From the NCBI GenBank assembly GCA_018398815.1, contig CM031607.1:82841301-82905300 (forward strand): a DNA stretch of 64,000 nt, given 5' to 3'. Source of the stretch: Conus ventricosus. Its lineage: Eukaryota; Mollusca; Gastropoda; Neogastropoda; Conidae. Both the position numbers and the translations under genes were made by a program. Shown piece by piece: positions 44,448-55,560 of the stretch (the first letter of the stretch is position 1; each line of letters begins with the position of its first letter). A model generated the notes under the pieces. The model was not told the DNA's origin. It did no database searches and was given only the letters and a program-made list of their open reading frames with translations.

Positions 44448-45713
44448 TGTCATAACACTGTCACTCCTTGCATACCCGCATTCATGACAGCATTTACTCC
44501 ATACGCACACGCAATCTTCAATCACCCAAAAGGAGCACTACCGGAATGTTTTTCTTCTCCCCCTACTCCTTCTAGGGAAAACAACTTTACTAAATCACAA
44601 ACAACAACTTGTAATCAGATTTTTACACCTGTATCTCTCTCCGCACTGAGAACAAATAAATCTGCACACATGTATCCTCTCCTCATCACCAATAGGGCAC
44701 AAATCAATCTCACACAAAGGAATCTCTCCTCACACCAAGAACAAATCAATCTTTCACACATGTATCTCTCCTCACACGAGAATAAATCAATCTTTCACAC
44801 ATGTATCTCTCCTCACACCGAGAGATAAAAAATCTAGTTCCGCTTCCTATAAAGCTATGGCCTTCACATTCCGTTTATCCCCAAAATCCGGACCAGGAGA
44901 ATACATAACTCCCGTAATCCTGCGGGACCTGCCTGCCTCAAGTAAAAGCTTCCCTCTTCTCCTTTCCTGTCTCCTCTCAGAGAAATATACTGCCCCCTCG
45001 AATTCTCTTGTACCATGGAATACAGTCTCGACTTCGCTTCGCGACTTCTTCTTCTCATGCGAAATGAACGAGCTTCAACTCCTCACCTACCTGGAGTGTG
45101 GTACTGTACTGGCTGGGCTGAACTAACCCGAGTGTATCCCCACACCATGGCCAGCTTCAAACCACCTCTCGTGTGAAAGATGAAGGGTGAAGGGCGAAGG
45201 GTAAAGGGTGACGGTGAAGGTGAAGGGTGAAGGCTAAACACGAATAAGGTTCGTGAAGTAACCTGCTTCTCAATTCAACATATGAATTCTTTCTCTCTTC
45301 TTTAAAGTTTCCCCCTGTAGCTTCCCCACTAGCTATCGCTCACCTGGTAATGACGGGTCAGCAAAAGAGGACCACCGTCCTACAGGTTTCGAGTCTCTAG
45401 GCCATCTGCTGGGTTAAAACTGAACTCTTCTCCCCCCTTCTCCTAGTGAGTGCATACTCAGTGTTCAAAACACATACCCGCACCTAACCTTACCAGCCCT
45501 TGTTAAACTATACACTCAGTGGTCACTTTTCACCCCAATGACCCACATTGCGTTTCTTGAATGAGTCAGACTCACATATTTTGGGGAACGCCCGCTACAC
45601 TATCAAGCCACATCATATTCATCCTTTAGTTGTGCACGGGGAAATGAAGTCATATCACTAACTACAGTGATGGAGCGTCACCTGCCTTGGAGTTGAGCTT
45701 ACGTCCCATGACA
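44448..45713 (-). repeat. 5' LTR of LTR retrotransposon copy 2
   Basis: It begins TGTCATAACACTGTCACTCC and ends CCCATGACA. A tRNA-Trp primer binding site (GTCGGGGTCACCA on the plus strand) lies just inside at about 44434-44446. Confidence 0.9.
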
Positions 45714-45983
45714 GGTACTGACAGTTCATATGCACAGCAACGCTTGGACATTCAACTAAAAGTAATGTCTGCATGCAGACGAGCGGTACCAGAAAACCAC
45801 GTATAACACAGCACGTCACATTATCTGCGTTGATTTGGAACGTGCCAGATACAGGAAAACTATTTGGCATTGGCCTCACTCCTGCTTCCCGAAAGAAGTT
45901 CAAGAGCTGAGAGACTGTGCGCAACCATCTGTCCCTGATTGATAATAGAAAGGGCTGACACGCATCATGGGATCTGTGGTGAA

Positions 45984-46014
<31 letters not shown>

Positions 46015-46024
46015 GGGGGGGGGG
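45984..46024. repeat. Poly-G tract of about 40 bases with one T
   Basis: Thirty G, a T, then ten G. Such a tract can form G-quadruplexes and is also a frequent base-calling artefact. Confidence 0.9.
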
Positions 46025-47217
46025 TCAAGTCCCAGAAATTCAAGAATCAAAGCTGGACTACAGCAAATGGCTGTGGGAACTGGTTTCTAAAGACGGGAGA
46101 AGGGTCACACAGTTGTTAATACCATACTATACAAAAATACTCAGGCATAGTGAAGATCTAAACGTCACAACCCAGCAACATTGGTTAATGAAAAATGTTT
46201 TGGCTTTGAAGCTGCAGATTAAAAAATGTAAATGCAAAGGCCTGAAGCCTCCACGCTGCAGACCGGGCTGAAACAAATTAACCCCTTGCATCTAATAATT
46301 ACTTCCATTCTCCCCCTTAACCTTAAGGGCTCAAGATAGAACAGATATATAGATCAAACATCTGATCATCAACCACAAAGATAGAATAGAACAAGCATTT
46401 ATATTACCCATGATTACATAAAGGCGGTGTACCCAGAACGGCCCATTTGCTGAAACTCAAAGTCATCAGCCGTATGGCAGGTGTGCTCGATACTTCTGTG
46501 CTAACACAAATTGAAACTGATATACTAATGTGTGATTTTTTTAACATTAGTCTCCTGTGGGGGGGGGGGTAGAGTTTGGAGGGGGGGGTACCTCGTGTCT
46601 TTTTAGCTGAGTCGCTGGAAAGGTTTGTTTAGCACTGGCTTCTCTTTTGGGGTAGACTAACTTTGTTTTTGTTTAGAGTGTGATCCTGGAGAAGTTTAAA
46701 GCCCTTTAAACGTCCATACATACATAAAAAGAAAAAAGAATGCTATAATACATGCAGAGGGACAATAGCAAATGCCTTTATGTTTCTCCTGCATCTGGCG
46801 GGTGTTCTTGCTTCGTTTCCCTACCCCCCACCCTCCCGCCTTCCCCCACCACCACCCCTCACTCCTTTCCCTGTCCCTAACATTTTCAATCTCGATTTTA
46901 CGAACATAAAAAACAGTCCATCTATACGCGCATTGCCTAGGATATACAAAAAGCAACATCTCTTGAACAACAGCAGCAGTAGCAAGCCGATGAGCTCTGC
47001 TGTGAGCACAACAACTGTTGATAGCTAGTCCTGCTGACCTTTACATGTCGCACAAAAAGCACCACTGGAATCTATGACTCGTCCGCCTTTTTACGATGAA
47101 AGTCTGTCCTACGAATGGTAAGTCTTTACTGGGGGTGGGGCTTTAATTTTTGCTCTATCCATTTTTTTTTTGGAGATGGGAGGCGTAAGTCATGTTTCTA
47201 TCCGTTTTAATGCATCA

Positions 47218-47390
47218 ACCCGTGAGCCCTTTGGACTTTGGAGTCCTGTGTTTTTGTTTCCATTAGAGAATTAATATACAATCTGTGAGCCCTTTGGACT
47301 TATGGAGTCCTGTGTTTTTTTTTTCCATTAGAGCATTAATATATCAATCTGTGAGCCTTTGGACTTGTGGAGTCCAGTATTTCAACTTGG
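47218..47390. repeat. Three tandem units of about 70 bp
   Basis: Each unit has GTGAGCCCTTTGGACTT, GGAGTCCTGTGTTTTT and CCATTAGAG.ATTAATATA. Units start near 47221, 47284 and 47350. Confidence 0.85.
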
Positions 47391-47644
47391 ATTTTTAATT
47401 TGAACTATGGTCTTGTCCACAGTCAAAAGTTTGCGTTCAATTCTGACGCAATAACTTTGGAATGCCTATGCCCCATGCAGGCTGAGCACCAGGAAAGAGC
47501 TCATAGGTCATGAAACCAGAATCTCCACTGTGAAAATGTTTCTATTGGCGTGAAATGTGGTGAACCTTGTAAAACGGTATCTTTTAGGCAGACAACAAGA
47601 ACGATCATACACCACTTATATTTCTAAAAATTCTCCTACACCAC

Positions 47645-47797
47645 GTTTTCATTCACGATCACATGTTTACTGGGCTATCGGGCTCACAATCTATTAATTT
47701 TGAAGCCGACATTTTTTTTCAGGTTCCTTCAAGATCACATTTTCACTATGCCATCAGGCTCACAATCTATTGATTTGACCGGAACCTTTTCAGGCCA
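47645..47797. repeat. Two tandem units of about 80 bp running into the gap
   Basis: CGATCACATGTTTACTGGGC and AAGATCACATTTTCACTATG, each followed by CGGGCTCACAATCTATT or AGGCTCACAATCTATT. The array probably continues into the unsequenced gap. Confidence 0.75.
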
Positions 47798-48797
47798 NNN
47801 NNNNNNNNNNNNNNNNNNNNNNNNNNNNNNNNNNNNNNNNNNNNNNNNNNNNNNNNNNNNNNNNNNNNNNNNNNNNNNNNNNNNNNNNNNNNNNNNNNNN
47901 NNNNNNNNNNNNNNNNNNNNNNNNNNNNNNNNNNNNNNNNNNNNNNNNNNNNNNNNNNNNNNNNNNNNNNNNNNNNNNNNNNNNNNNNNNNNNNNNNNNN
48001 NNNNNNNNNNNNNNNNNNNNNNNNNNNNNNNNNNNNNNNNNNNNNNNNNNNNNNNNNNNNNNNNNNNNNNNNNNNNNNNNNNNNNNNNNNNNNNNNNNNN
48101 NNNNNNNNNNNNNNNNNNNNNNNNNNNNNNNNNNNNNNNNNNNNNNNNNNNNNNNNNNNNNNNNNNNNNNNNNNNNNNNNNNNNNNNNNNNNNNNNNNNN
48201 NNNNNNNNNNNNNNNNNNNNNNNNNNNNNNNNNNNNNNNNNNNNNNNNNNNNNNNNNNNNNNNNNNNNNNNNNNNNNNNNNNNNNNNNNNNNNNNNNNNN
48301 NNNNNNNNNNNNNNNNNNNNNNNNNNNNNNNNNNNNNNNNNNNNNNNNNNNNNNNNNNNNNNNNNNNNNNNNNNNNNNNNNNNNNNNNNNNNNNNNNNNN
48401 NNNNNNNNNNNNNNNNNNNNNNNNNNNNNNNNNNNNNNNNNNNNNNNNNNNNNNNNNNNNNNNNNNNNNNNNNNNNNNNNNNNNNNNNNNNNNNNNNNNN
48501 NNNNNNNNNNNNNNNNNNNNNNNNNNNNNNNNNNNNNNNNNNNNNNNNNNNNNNNNNNNNNNNNNNNNNNNNNNNNNNNNNNNNNNNNNNNNNNNNNNNN
48601 NNNNNNNNNNNNNNNNNNNNNNNNNNNNNNNNNNNNNNNNNNNNNNNNNNNNNNNNNNNNNNNNNNNNNNNNNNNNNNNNNNNNNNNNNNNNNNNNNNNN
48701 NNNNNNNNNNNNNNNNNNNNNNNNNNNNNNNNNNNNNNNNNNNNNNNNNNNNNNNNNNNNNNNNNNNNNNNNNNNNNNNNNNNNNNNNNNNNNNNNN
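47798..48797. other. Assembly gap of exactly 1000 N
   Basis: Exactly 1000 unknown bases. The left flank is a tandem repeat and the right flank lies inside the polymerase gene of virus-like element B, so the 5' part of that gene and any left terminal repeat of element B are missing. Confidence 0.99.
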
Positions 48798-50200
48798 GCA
48801 TATTTTGATGGCTGATACATGTTTGTTGGGGAGTCTTTGAAATTATAAAAAGACCTGCATAAAAATTTAAAATCCCCTGGACCCCGCGAAATTACTTTTC
48901 TGCCCCGGGATGAGTTGGGATGTTTCTTAAAAGATATGGAGTACAGATTGTTTTATTGTCAGTTTTTCCAATGATTCAGATAAATTAAAAACGGATTGCG
49001 TGGAGGAAAAAAAGGGTTTCCCCATTTATGTAAAGCAAAAAAACAAATCCTTGATGTTTATGACCCAAAGTAAAAGGTCAAACATCTCAGTATTTAGATG
49101 CAAACAATCTGTTGGAGGGCAATGGCACAACACTGCCTTTACTAACTTTAAAATGTACACTACGCGGTGCGAAAATTTAAAAAAAGGCATTAAAGGGGTT
49201 TTGCCCCAGATTGCCCCCAGATCAACAGCGGGTTTTTAAATTCTAGAAGTTATTAGAATCCCCCAGAACCCCTGACTGCAAAATGACTCCCCATTAGCAG
49301 GAAAGTTGAAGTAACCCGACGAGCCCCCCTAAATTTCCCAAATTTCGAGAAAAAAAAATTATTCTGTCATTAAAGACTTCTCAAATTTTTTTAAGACTGG
49401 TTGAAGTTGACGCAGTTATGTTAATTGTTTTTTGATCAAGAACAGTTATGAACCTACATCAGAAAAAAATGATCTTAGAACTAAATAAACAGTGTTCGAA
49501 AAGACTTTTTAAAGTGATGAACAACAGCTGTTTCGGAAAGACTAGGAAAATCGCAAAACTAAAGAGGGTCAGATTGGTCCCCAAAGAGAAAGGAAATTTA
49601 AAGCTGACTTAAAAACAAATTTATCGGACTTTAAAAGATTTCATGATAGCTTTTTGGAAATGATGAAAAAAAAAAAAAGTAAAAATTGGAAAAAACCCGT
49701 TTTTTTTGGGGTTTACTGTTTTAGAATTACAAGCTTTTGAGGTTGAATTTTTTTTTGACACTTTAAGCCCCCTATCCCGAGTCCAAATTTTTACACAGAT
49801 AAGATAGTTTTTTTATGATATTCTATGAAGACATCTATAAAGATGGAATTAGAAGTAGCTAAAGGGCAGCGGGATGGTATGACACATTTGTTATCCAAAG
49901 ATTCGCCTTTGCTTAAACTAACAAGAAGGTTTTAGGGAAAAATGAAGGGGAATTTCTGGAGGGGTGATTTGGGTTTTTGGGTTTTAAGGTGAAAATGTAC
50001 AGTCTTTCAGCCAAAAAAAAACCATTAAGAAAAAGGGAATATTTTGCGTGTGGGGCAGTCAAACATATCCATGACAACTACAAAGAAATTGTTCAAAAAA
50101 AATATTTTCATCATGAAAGAAAAATGCGATCTAATCTAATGGATCAACACAACTGTTTTTAAAAAAGAGTCATTAGAGAACAAACACTAAACGAGTATTT
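48798..50200 (+). pseudogene. pPolB of element B, C-terminal part
   Basis: Begins at the gap. Motif A Y-L-D-A-N-N is at 49091-49108, followed by L-K-K-x-x-K-G-V-L-P-Q-I-A-P in the 49000-49239 frame. An F-G-K-T segment is at about 49531-49545. The 49977-50162 frame has F-K-V-K-M-Y-S-L and the downstream basic end. These match the element A polymerase from about 23.9 kb to 25.15 kb. Many homopolymer indels break the frame. Confidence 0.85.
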
Positions 50201-50960
50201 GTTAACCCGAGTTTTCATATGATTGGGCAAAGGGAACGTTTTTAAATTATATATCTTCATTTTTTTTTTTTCCCCAAGTTTTGTTTCAAAAAACTCAAAA
50301 ATTCATTATACAAATTTAGTAAATTTTTTTTCATGTTTGTTGATGTGTGTATTTTTTTTTTTTTATTTCAAGATATTTCTTTTCCCCCTATTGATGTCAA
50401 AAATTTGGGGAATTTGGGTTGAGGTTATCTGGGTGCATTGCCGTACCGATGAATCCTCATAAATGCTTTTCCTTTAAAAATAGAATTTTGGGTTAATTTT
50501 ATTCCCCCTTCAATTCCAAGGTTCTTCATTTATCATTCTTGTTTCCCATTTTAGTTTCTGTAAGGTTTCTTTGTTCTGAGTTTCCTTTTTTAAACCAAAA
50601 AAATTTTTTGAAAAATTAATTAAACAAATATTTTTTAATCTAGGGGTTTCAAATGATTTGGGCTTGGAAAAACAGCAGGGCCCAAAAATTTTTCCCTTCC
50701 AAATTTTTACCCAAATTATTCCCCATTATGCTATTGTTTTCGAATTTTTTTTTATTTGTCAAGACTGCCGAAAAATAATTTTGGGGTTTTGTCTGGTGTT
50801 CTAGCGTAAATTATTATTCTTTTTAAAATATTTTTTTAAAAAGGGGGAAAATTTAACTAGATAAGCTCGCTTTAAATTTTTGGGCCTCTTTCTGCCATTG
50901 TTACCCTTCTGCGCTTCAATAGTAAGGTTTTTTTCCCTTTTCTGAGCTTCCATTTTAACC
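50201..50960. other. AT-rich, low-quality stretch without a supported gene
   Basis: Dominated by T- and A-runs. Frames such as 50223-50462 are Phe-rich and look like homopolymer artefacts. Confidence 0.5.
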
Positions 50961-51870
50961 AAATATATTTACGTAAAAAATTAAAGGAAACTGTGTCTGG
51001 GGGGATTATCTGGTTTTCCTTCACAAAAATTTTGGGGGGAGCTGGTTGTTTTGTTGTGTAGTTTCTGTAAATAATACCGGGCGGTTTCATTTTTACAATT
51101 TTTTTTTTTATATGGATCAAAACCAAATGGATCTGTTCCCCTGATGCGGGGGCCCCCTTCGTTTCCCCCCGGTAAAAAAGGGACCTTTTTTTTTAAAACC
51201 AAACGGTAAAAGTTTGCCGGGTGAAGGCTTCTTCAAAACATTTATTTTTTGTTTTTTTTATTGTTGTAGGTTTTGTCCTTTAAATTTTATTATTTTATTG
51301 CGCGCAAAATGAGGGCGTCTTCTAAAACCCCTTCTGTGTTGGTTTTTCAAACAGCTTCTTGATACTGGTAGGAAAAAAAGTCTTTCAGATAACTGTTTGT
51401 TAAAGTTTTAACTAAAGCTGTGATCTGTGAACTCCGGAATGCCTCTTTTAATGGTAACTCTTGTTTTAACAAAAATTTATTCCTTGGCCCTTTTAAATTC
51501 TTTTCCTCATCGCCCTTTAAAATGGAGGATATTGGGGCCCCGTTTTATATTGTATGGCAACAGCAAAAGAAAAACACTCTTTGTGTTAATGGTTCTGCCT
51601 TTGTATCTTTAAGCTATGTCAAGTGGGGCGTACTTTAAAAACTTTTGCTATGTTCTTGGGTTAAAAATAGAAGGTCCCTTTGATGGGTGTGTTCGGTATT
51701 TTATTCACAAAGTGCGGTTCGATTCGTTGGGCAGGAAAAAAAATTGCCAAACGCTTTTTAGATAACCATTCCTTTGCTGTTTGTTCACTGACTCCCGCGC
51801 TTGGATTAGCTTTTTAATTGCCGTGATTCCCTTCCCAAATATCCTTTTGGCGAATAATGATTTTGTTCAT
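50960..51870 (-). pseudogene. Integrase of element B (opposite orientation to element A)
   Basis: The minus strand has S-P-K-G-Y (about 51855-51840), an F-S-Y-Q-Y-type helix region near 51370, a Y-x-G-x-T-K-G-A segment and R-G-T-D-P (51202-50981 frame), and A-R-Y-Y-L with F-V-K-E-N (about 51085-51020). This order matches the integrase of element A (27303-28285). Indels in homopolymers prevent a continuous frame; catalytic residues cannot all be placed. Confidence 0.65.
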
Positions 51871-51989
51871 TTTTATTCATGCCAATTTTATGTGCAACAA
51901 ATTACACAACGGTCATACCAAAGACAAGGAAATAATTTTTCTTGCATCTTTTGTTTTTCTGTATGGATGATAATTGTCACTGATTTTGG

Positions 51990-52300
51990 GTGGGGGCAAT
52001 GTCTCGATCGGTTTGCCTGTTACAAGATAATATTCTTTTATGCTTGATCACTCTTTAATGTGTAAGATGCATGCCCTGGATTTTTTTTAGTTTGTCGTTA
52101 ATAAAATCTAATGTCTCAATTCTCTGCTGTTATATGCAGCTTGTGCTGCGCTAGTTGGCTCCTAGCTTTGTTATGTCTTTTTCTCTCGCCTTCATCCCGT
52201 AGTTAGTTTACTAACGCGTAATTACTTTCCGCTTAAAGCAAGCGCCATTAACCACAGCGCCGCCTATCATTCCATTACGAATGAGCCATTTTTTATAAAT
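51990..52300 (-). pseudogene. Basic helical gene upstream of integrase, element B
   Basis: The minus strand gives a basic helical frame with E-R-K-R-H-N-K-A-R-S-Q-L (about 52185-52150) and a downstream K-N-P-G-H-A segment (about 52085-52070). It is the counterpart, by position next to the integrase and by composition, of the element A gene at 26861-27235. Confidence 0.45.
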
Positions 52301-52574
52301 GGATTTTTTATTTTACATATTTTATACTGTCTGGATTTATTCTTGCTTAACTAGAAAATCTTTCGTAGCAAACGACAGCTGCCAATTGATGGCAATTAGC
52401 TTGCTGAATCCTCAAAGTCTAGTTTGCCAAGATCCGCTGGTTTAATTTTTAACAAAGCTTTTACCCAAAGCATTGTGTATCCTATATTAGGCCTCACCAA
52501 TAACAGGCAGATTGGTAAAACAAGATTGGTAACAGTCTTTTCGGGCGCTATTTTTTATTAAAACAAGAATATAA

Positions 52575-52815
52575 TTATATTTAGTAATAAACATGAACAC
52601 GATGATCTACTAAGCATTCCTGAACTTTGGATTACAAATGACCTCGGTTGTGAGCAAGCTATTATGCCCAAAAGGAAAGGCTGTGTATTCTTAGCAGCAT
52701 GCGGAAAACAAAATACAGTCTCGGAAATTAAATTCAGCATGAACAGATTAACAAATGTCGCCACAAGACATTGTAAAGTAATCATAACAGGTTTGAAGCG
52801 CAACTAGGATCAAGA
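52575..52815 (+). CDS. Conserved small gene of element B, N-terminal part
   Basis: A plus-strand frame holds H-D-D-L-L, P-K-R-K-G-C-V-F-L-A-A-C-G-K and a basic end. It pairs with the element A minus-strand gene (about 26330-26200, D-D-D-L-L and S-A-C-G-K). The strand is opposite to that in A, consistent with inversion of the module. No function is known to me. Confidence 0.5.
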
Positions 52816-53215
52816 ATGGTAAACAGTTGTCGGAGAAAAGAAACAGTTCTTAGTTTGTACATTAAAACTAGTAGCCAGATTTGCTCCCATTGATTCTGGA
52901 ACAAGATTTTATGTATGGATTTAACGCAGGGGATCAGTTTTAACAAAAGTCATTAGAGTCTCTAGGATGTGGATCTATATGGCAGATTCTGGAACATTAT
53001 TATCGCTTGCTAATATGGGATTAATTACTTTTAATCATTATAGATTTTATTTCCCTTCAAAATGGACCGATCCCCAAATCAGCAAAATCGGGAAACATTG
53101 AATCAGGTTGAAAAAGTGGGTCAGTAAACCCCCTCATACTGGGACGTGTTGCAGAGAAAAAAATTAGAGTAGTGGAACAACAAAAAAAATTCAGTTACAA
53201 TCAACGAATGAAAAA

Positions 53216-53500
53216 GTGCCAGAGCCGCAGCCAGTTGTTTCAATGCCGGGCTATAAAAACGCCAGAAACAAGTTGATTCGAGGCCTACAACAACAGGGGT
53301 GCCTACACCACCAAAAGTTCTTCATATTTTTTAAAGCAATTGTCATTTTTGGTGGCATTGGTGTTGGGGTGGTTATTACGGTTATAAAATATATAAACAA
53401 GACAACAAAAACCAAAGCAGTCCAAAACATCTCAAACACTAAATACAAAATCGAACACAACAGACATGCCAGAACCGCCACAACAAGAGATTCATTTTGA
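53216..53500 (+). CDS. Small membrane-type ORF, element B
   Basis: 94 residues. After a basic N-terminal part comes a hydrophobic segment F-F-K-A-I-V-I-F-G-G-I-G-V-G-V-V-I-T-V-I, a clear single membrane span with glycine zipper-like spacing, and a basic Thr/Lys/Asn-rich tail. It might be the C-terminal part of a longer gene starting near 52575, since the intervening sequence contains further frames on the same strand. Unknown family. Confidence 0.45.
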   Translation: MPEPQPVVSMPGYKNARNKLIRGLQQQGCLHHQKFFIFFKAIVIFGGIGVGVVITVIKYINKTTKTKAVQNISNTKYKIEHNRHARTATTRDSF

Positions 53501-53524
53501 TCCATTTCAGATGCATAATACTTT

Positions 53525-53740
53525 AAGAACTTAATAAATAATTATAAGTTGACTTGAATTAAGAACTTGGTTGTACTTAGAGGATGACTTAGTTATGAAC
53601 TTAAAAAGTGACTTGAGTAAGAACTTGAGGGGGCTTGATCAAGAACTTATTAGAACTTGAGTGACTTAAGTAGAAACTTAAAGGTAACTTAAGTAAGAAC
53701 TTAAAGGTGACTTGATTAAGAACTTAATTAAAACTTTTTA
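53525..53740. repeat. AACTTAA-rich iteron-like repeat block, element B
   Basis: About ten occurrences of AAGAACTT with GACTT spacers (for example GTAACTTAAGTAAGAACTTA), spaced roughly 20-25 bp. Counterpart of 25140-25400 in element A. Confidence 0.7.
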
Positions 53741-55150
53741 TTTTCGCGCATACAGTCAGCAAACACTAGAGTGGAAATCCCCCCCTAATTTAGAACTCAT
53801 GTAAGAATTGGCCGGGACACTGTGTAAACAACCCTAATTAGAGGGTTCGGGGATTGTGGCAGGCAGTAACATGTACGGCGGTCCCGGGTGGCTCCTATGG
53901 TAACCTGTAATTAACTAACTGTAACCACCATAAGGCGGGCTGGCGGCGCTCACCTGACCAGGTTAACTTGCAACATTTCTTGAACAACGAAAAGACCGAT
54001 TTCACCATTCTCTAACTGACTGCCGCACGAGAAGGTTGTTTTTGACTGTGCTCCGCGTGACTACTGTGTTTTATTGTGTTGTTATTTTAAAATGGCTAAC
54101 AGGTTACCGAAGAACAGGTTCACGCTATTCAAGATCACAAGTTTACTTTAACTGCATGTTAGAGTATTTGTCAAAAAAGGAACTAGGCGAAGCCTGTTCT
54201 CTACCAGTAAAACCAAAAGAAGCATTGCTTTTTTGGAAGGAACAGAAAAGGAAAAAAGTGAACCGACTGCTTTGGAAATGCAGACAACTTAAAGGTTTTT
54301 TGGGGTTTAAAGGAAATGAAAACTTTGAAAGAAATATTCTAAAAGATATACCGTTTAAATACGTTTGACTATTATGAATGGTTCCTTTATCTAAAAAAGG
54401 GCCTGCTTTGTTGAAAGGGGCCCGAACCCAAAACAACATCCGCGTTGTTTGGGGGGCCTGGCTTGAACAGCTAAAGCCTGTTAAAGAAAAAAAAAACCTT
54501 TCAAACAGGGCGTTCATTTCTAAGACGCAGTGAACAGGCTGATTCGATGCAGGAAACTTTTTCAACTTTCTGTTTTTTATAACTACCCAAAAATTTCACA
54601 AGTATAATGAACGTGTAGTAAACGAAAAGTAAAATTTTAGCTTATGCAACAAATAGCTTTTTTGGGGAGCGGGCAAACAAAACTAATAGTGTTGGGCAGG
54701 CCTTAGTACATCTACCAGTAGGAAGGAGTAGTGTGTAGCCACAACTCCAATAAACCCAAATATACAATGAGGGGTGTCTCTACGGGCGATTAAGCCCCCA
54801 TAAAAGCTCGGCTACAGCAATTACCGGGAACCCCCAAAAGCCATTGCAACCCTGGTTGAGAAAAGAGGACCAGCAGCAAACTGGGCCAAACGACCCTATG
54901 TGACCCTTTGACCTCAAGTCACAGTAAACGGGTCAAGTGATCACACGGGGTCGTTTACCTGAAAAGCTCAGCGCAAACAGGCCAAACGACCCTGTGTACC
55001 CTTTGGCCTAGTTGACGGGGGGCGCGGATGCACACCCCCCCTAACCCCCTCACCCCCACCCCCCCCCACCCCCCCACCCCACCATGCACACACCAATCAC
55101 TTCTTTTTTTTCTAACTCAAGTTACCCCCCAATCCCCCCCAATCCTTAAT
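53741..55150. other. Element B-specific segment, GC-richer than neighbours
   Basis: Contains a plus-strand ORF (54036-54368, 110 residues, basic) with no recognisable domain and with possible frame continuity on the same strand in another frame (starting with an M-A-N-R-L-P-K-N-R segment at about 54092). It ends in repeated AAACGACCC words (54884-55011) and a C-rich stretch (55020-55085). No equivalent seen in element A. Confidence 0.45.
54884..55011. repeat. Repeated GGCCAAACGACCCTRTGTRA words, one inverted
   Basis: Direct copies start near 54883 and 54978. An inverted copy (CACACGGGGTCGTTT) is near 54942. The arrangement of direct and inverted copies suggests a protein-binding or recombination site; inferred. 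Confidence 0.6.
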
Positions 55151-55560
55151 TAAGTCACCCCAAAGTTCTTAAAAAGGTTTGAAAACGGAAATCCACGATT
55201 ATTCTCTTTTCCCAAAAAAAACTTCCTTTCTTTGTAAACTTTTGTGCTAATGGTTGTGCAAATATAACAATGTGCCCGTAAAAAAAACCTGTAAATTTTT
55301 TTGGGTAACAAATCAAGTACGAAAAACATTTTCCCCCACACCCCTAATCCCCGATAAAGAACATGGGGATCTTTGGGGCAAAACTTCAAGCTATCCATCT
55401 GTTTTTATTGAATTTTTTCTTCTACTTTTTAAAATAAGCCACCTTTTAGCCTTTTTTTTCTTCAATTTTACTGAGCATCACAAACCAAAAAAATGGCATT
55501 TTTTTTGGGGGGCGTTTCCGCCTTTTTTGTAAAATTTATTTTATACCATCTGTCCTATCC
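55151..55560 (-). pseudogene. P-loop gene of element B
   Basis: Matches 30190-30600 of element A base by base apart from homopolymer indels, including the region coding for the P-loop (about 55320-55365), which is too damaged here to show the motif cleanly. Confidence 0.5.

Larger units (their letters stand above)
37085..45713 (-). mobile_element. LTR retrotransposon copy 2 (same family as 3427-11921)
   Basis: LTRs at 37085-38350 and 44448-45713 and all internal parts align with copy 1, in the same orientation. Copy 2 has many one-base indels, so its frames are short. Its left LTR is longer because the roughly 40-bp tandem block has about five units (37250-37450) rather than three. The target duplication is weak: AGTAA before 37085 and GGTAC after 45713. 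Its RNase H region is more complete than in copy 1, while the RT fingers and palm are absent. Confidence 0.9.
45714..47797. other. Low-complexity and tandem-repeat region before the gap
   Basis: No recognised gene. The ORF 45939-46271 is driven partly by a poly-G tract and ends in a Lys/Cys-rich tail (C-K-C-K-G-L-K-P-P-R-C) of unknown family. Frames at 46696-47028 are Pro- or Gly-rich artefacts. Confidence 0.5.

Noticed and set aside
37085..45713. LTR copy 2 as a mere assembly duplicate of copy 1
   Set aside because: Copy 2 has a different tandem unit number, a different RT/RNase H deletion and different flanks, so it is a separate insertion despite its indel noise.
47700..48820. Long frames of more than 340 codons
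   Set aside because: They consist almost entirely of the 1000-N gap.
54036..54368. 110-codon ORF as a named replication gene
   Set aside because: It has basic residues but no motif I can tie to any family; listed only as part of the B-specific segment.
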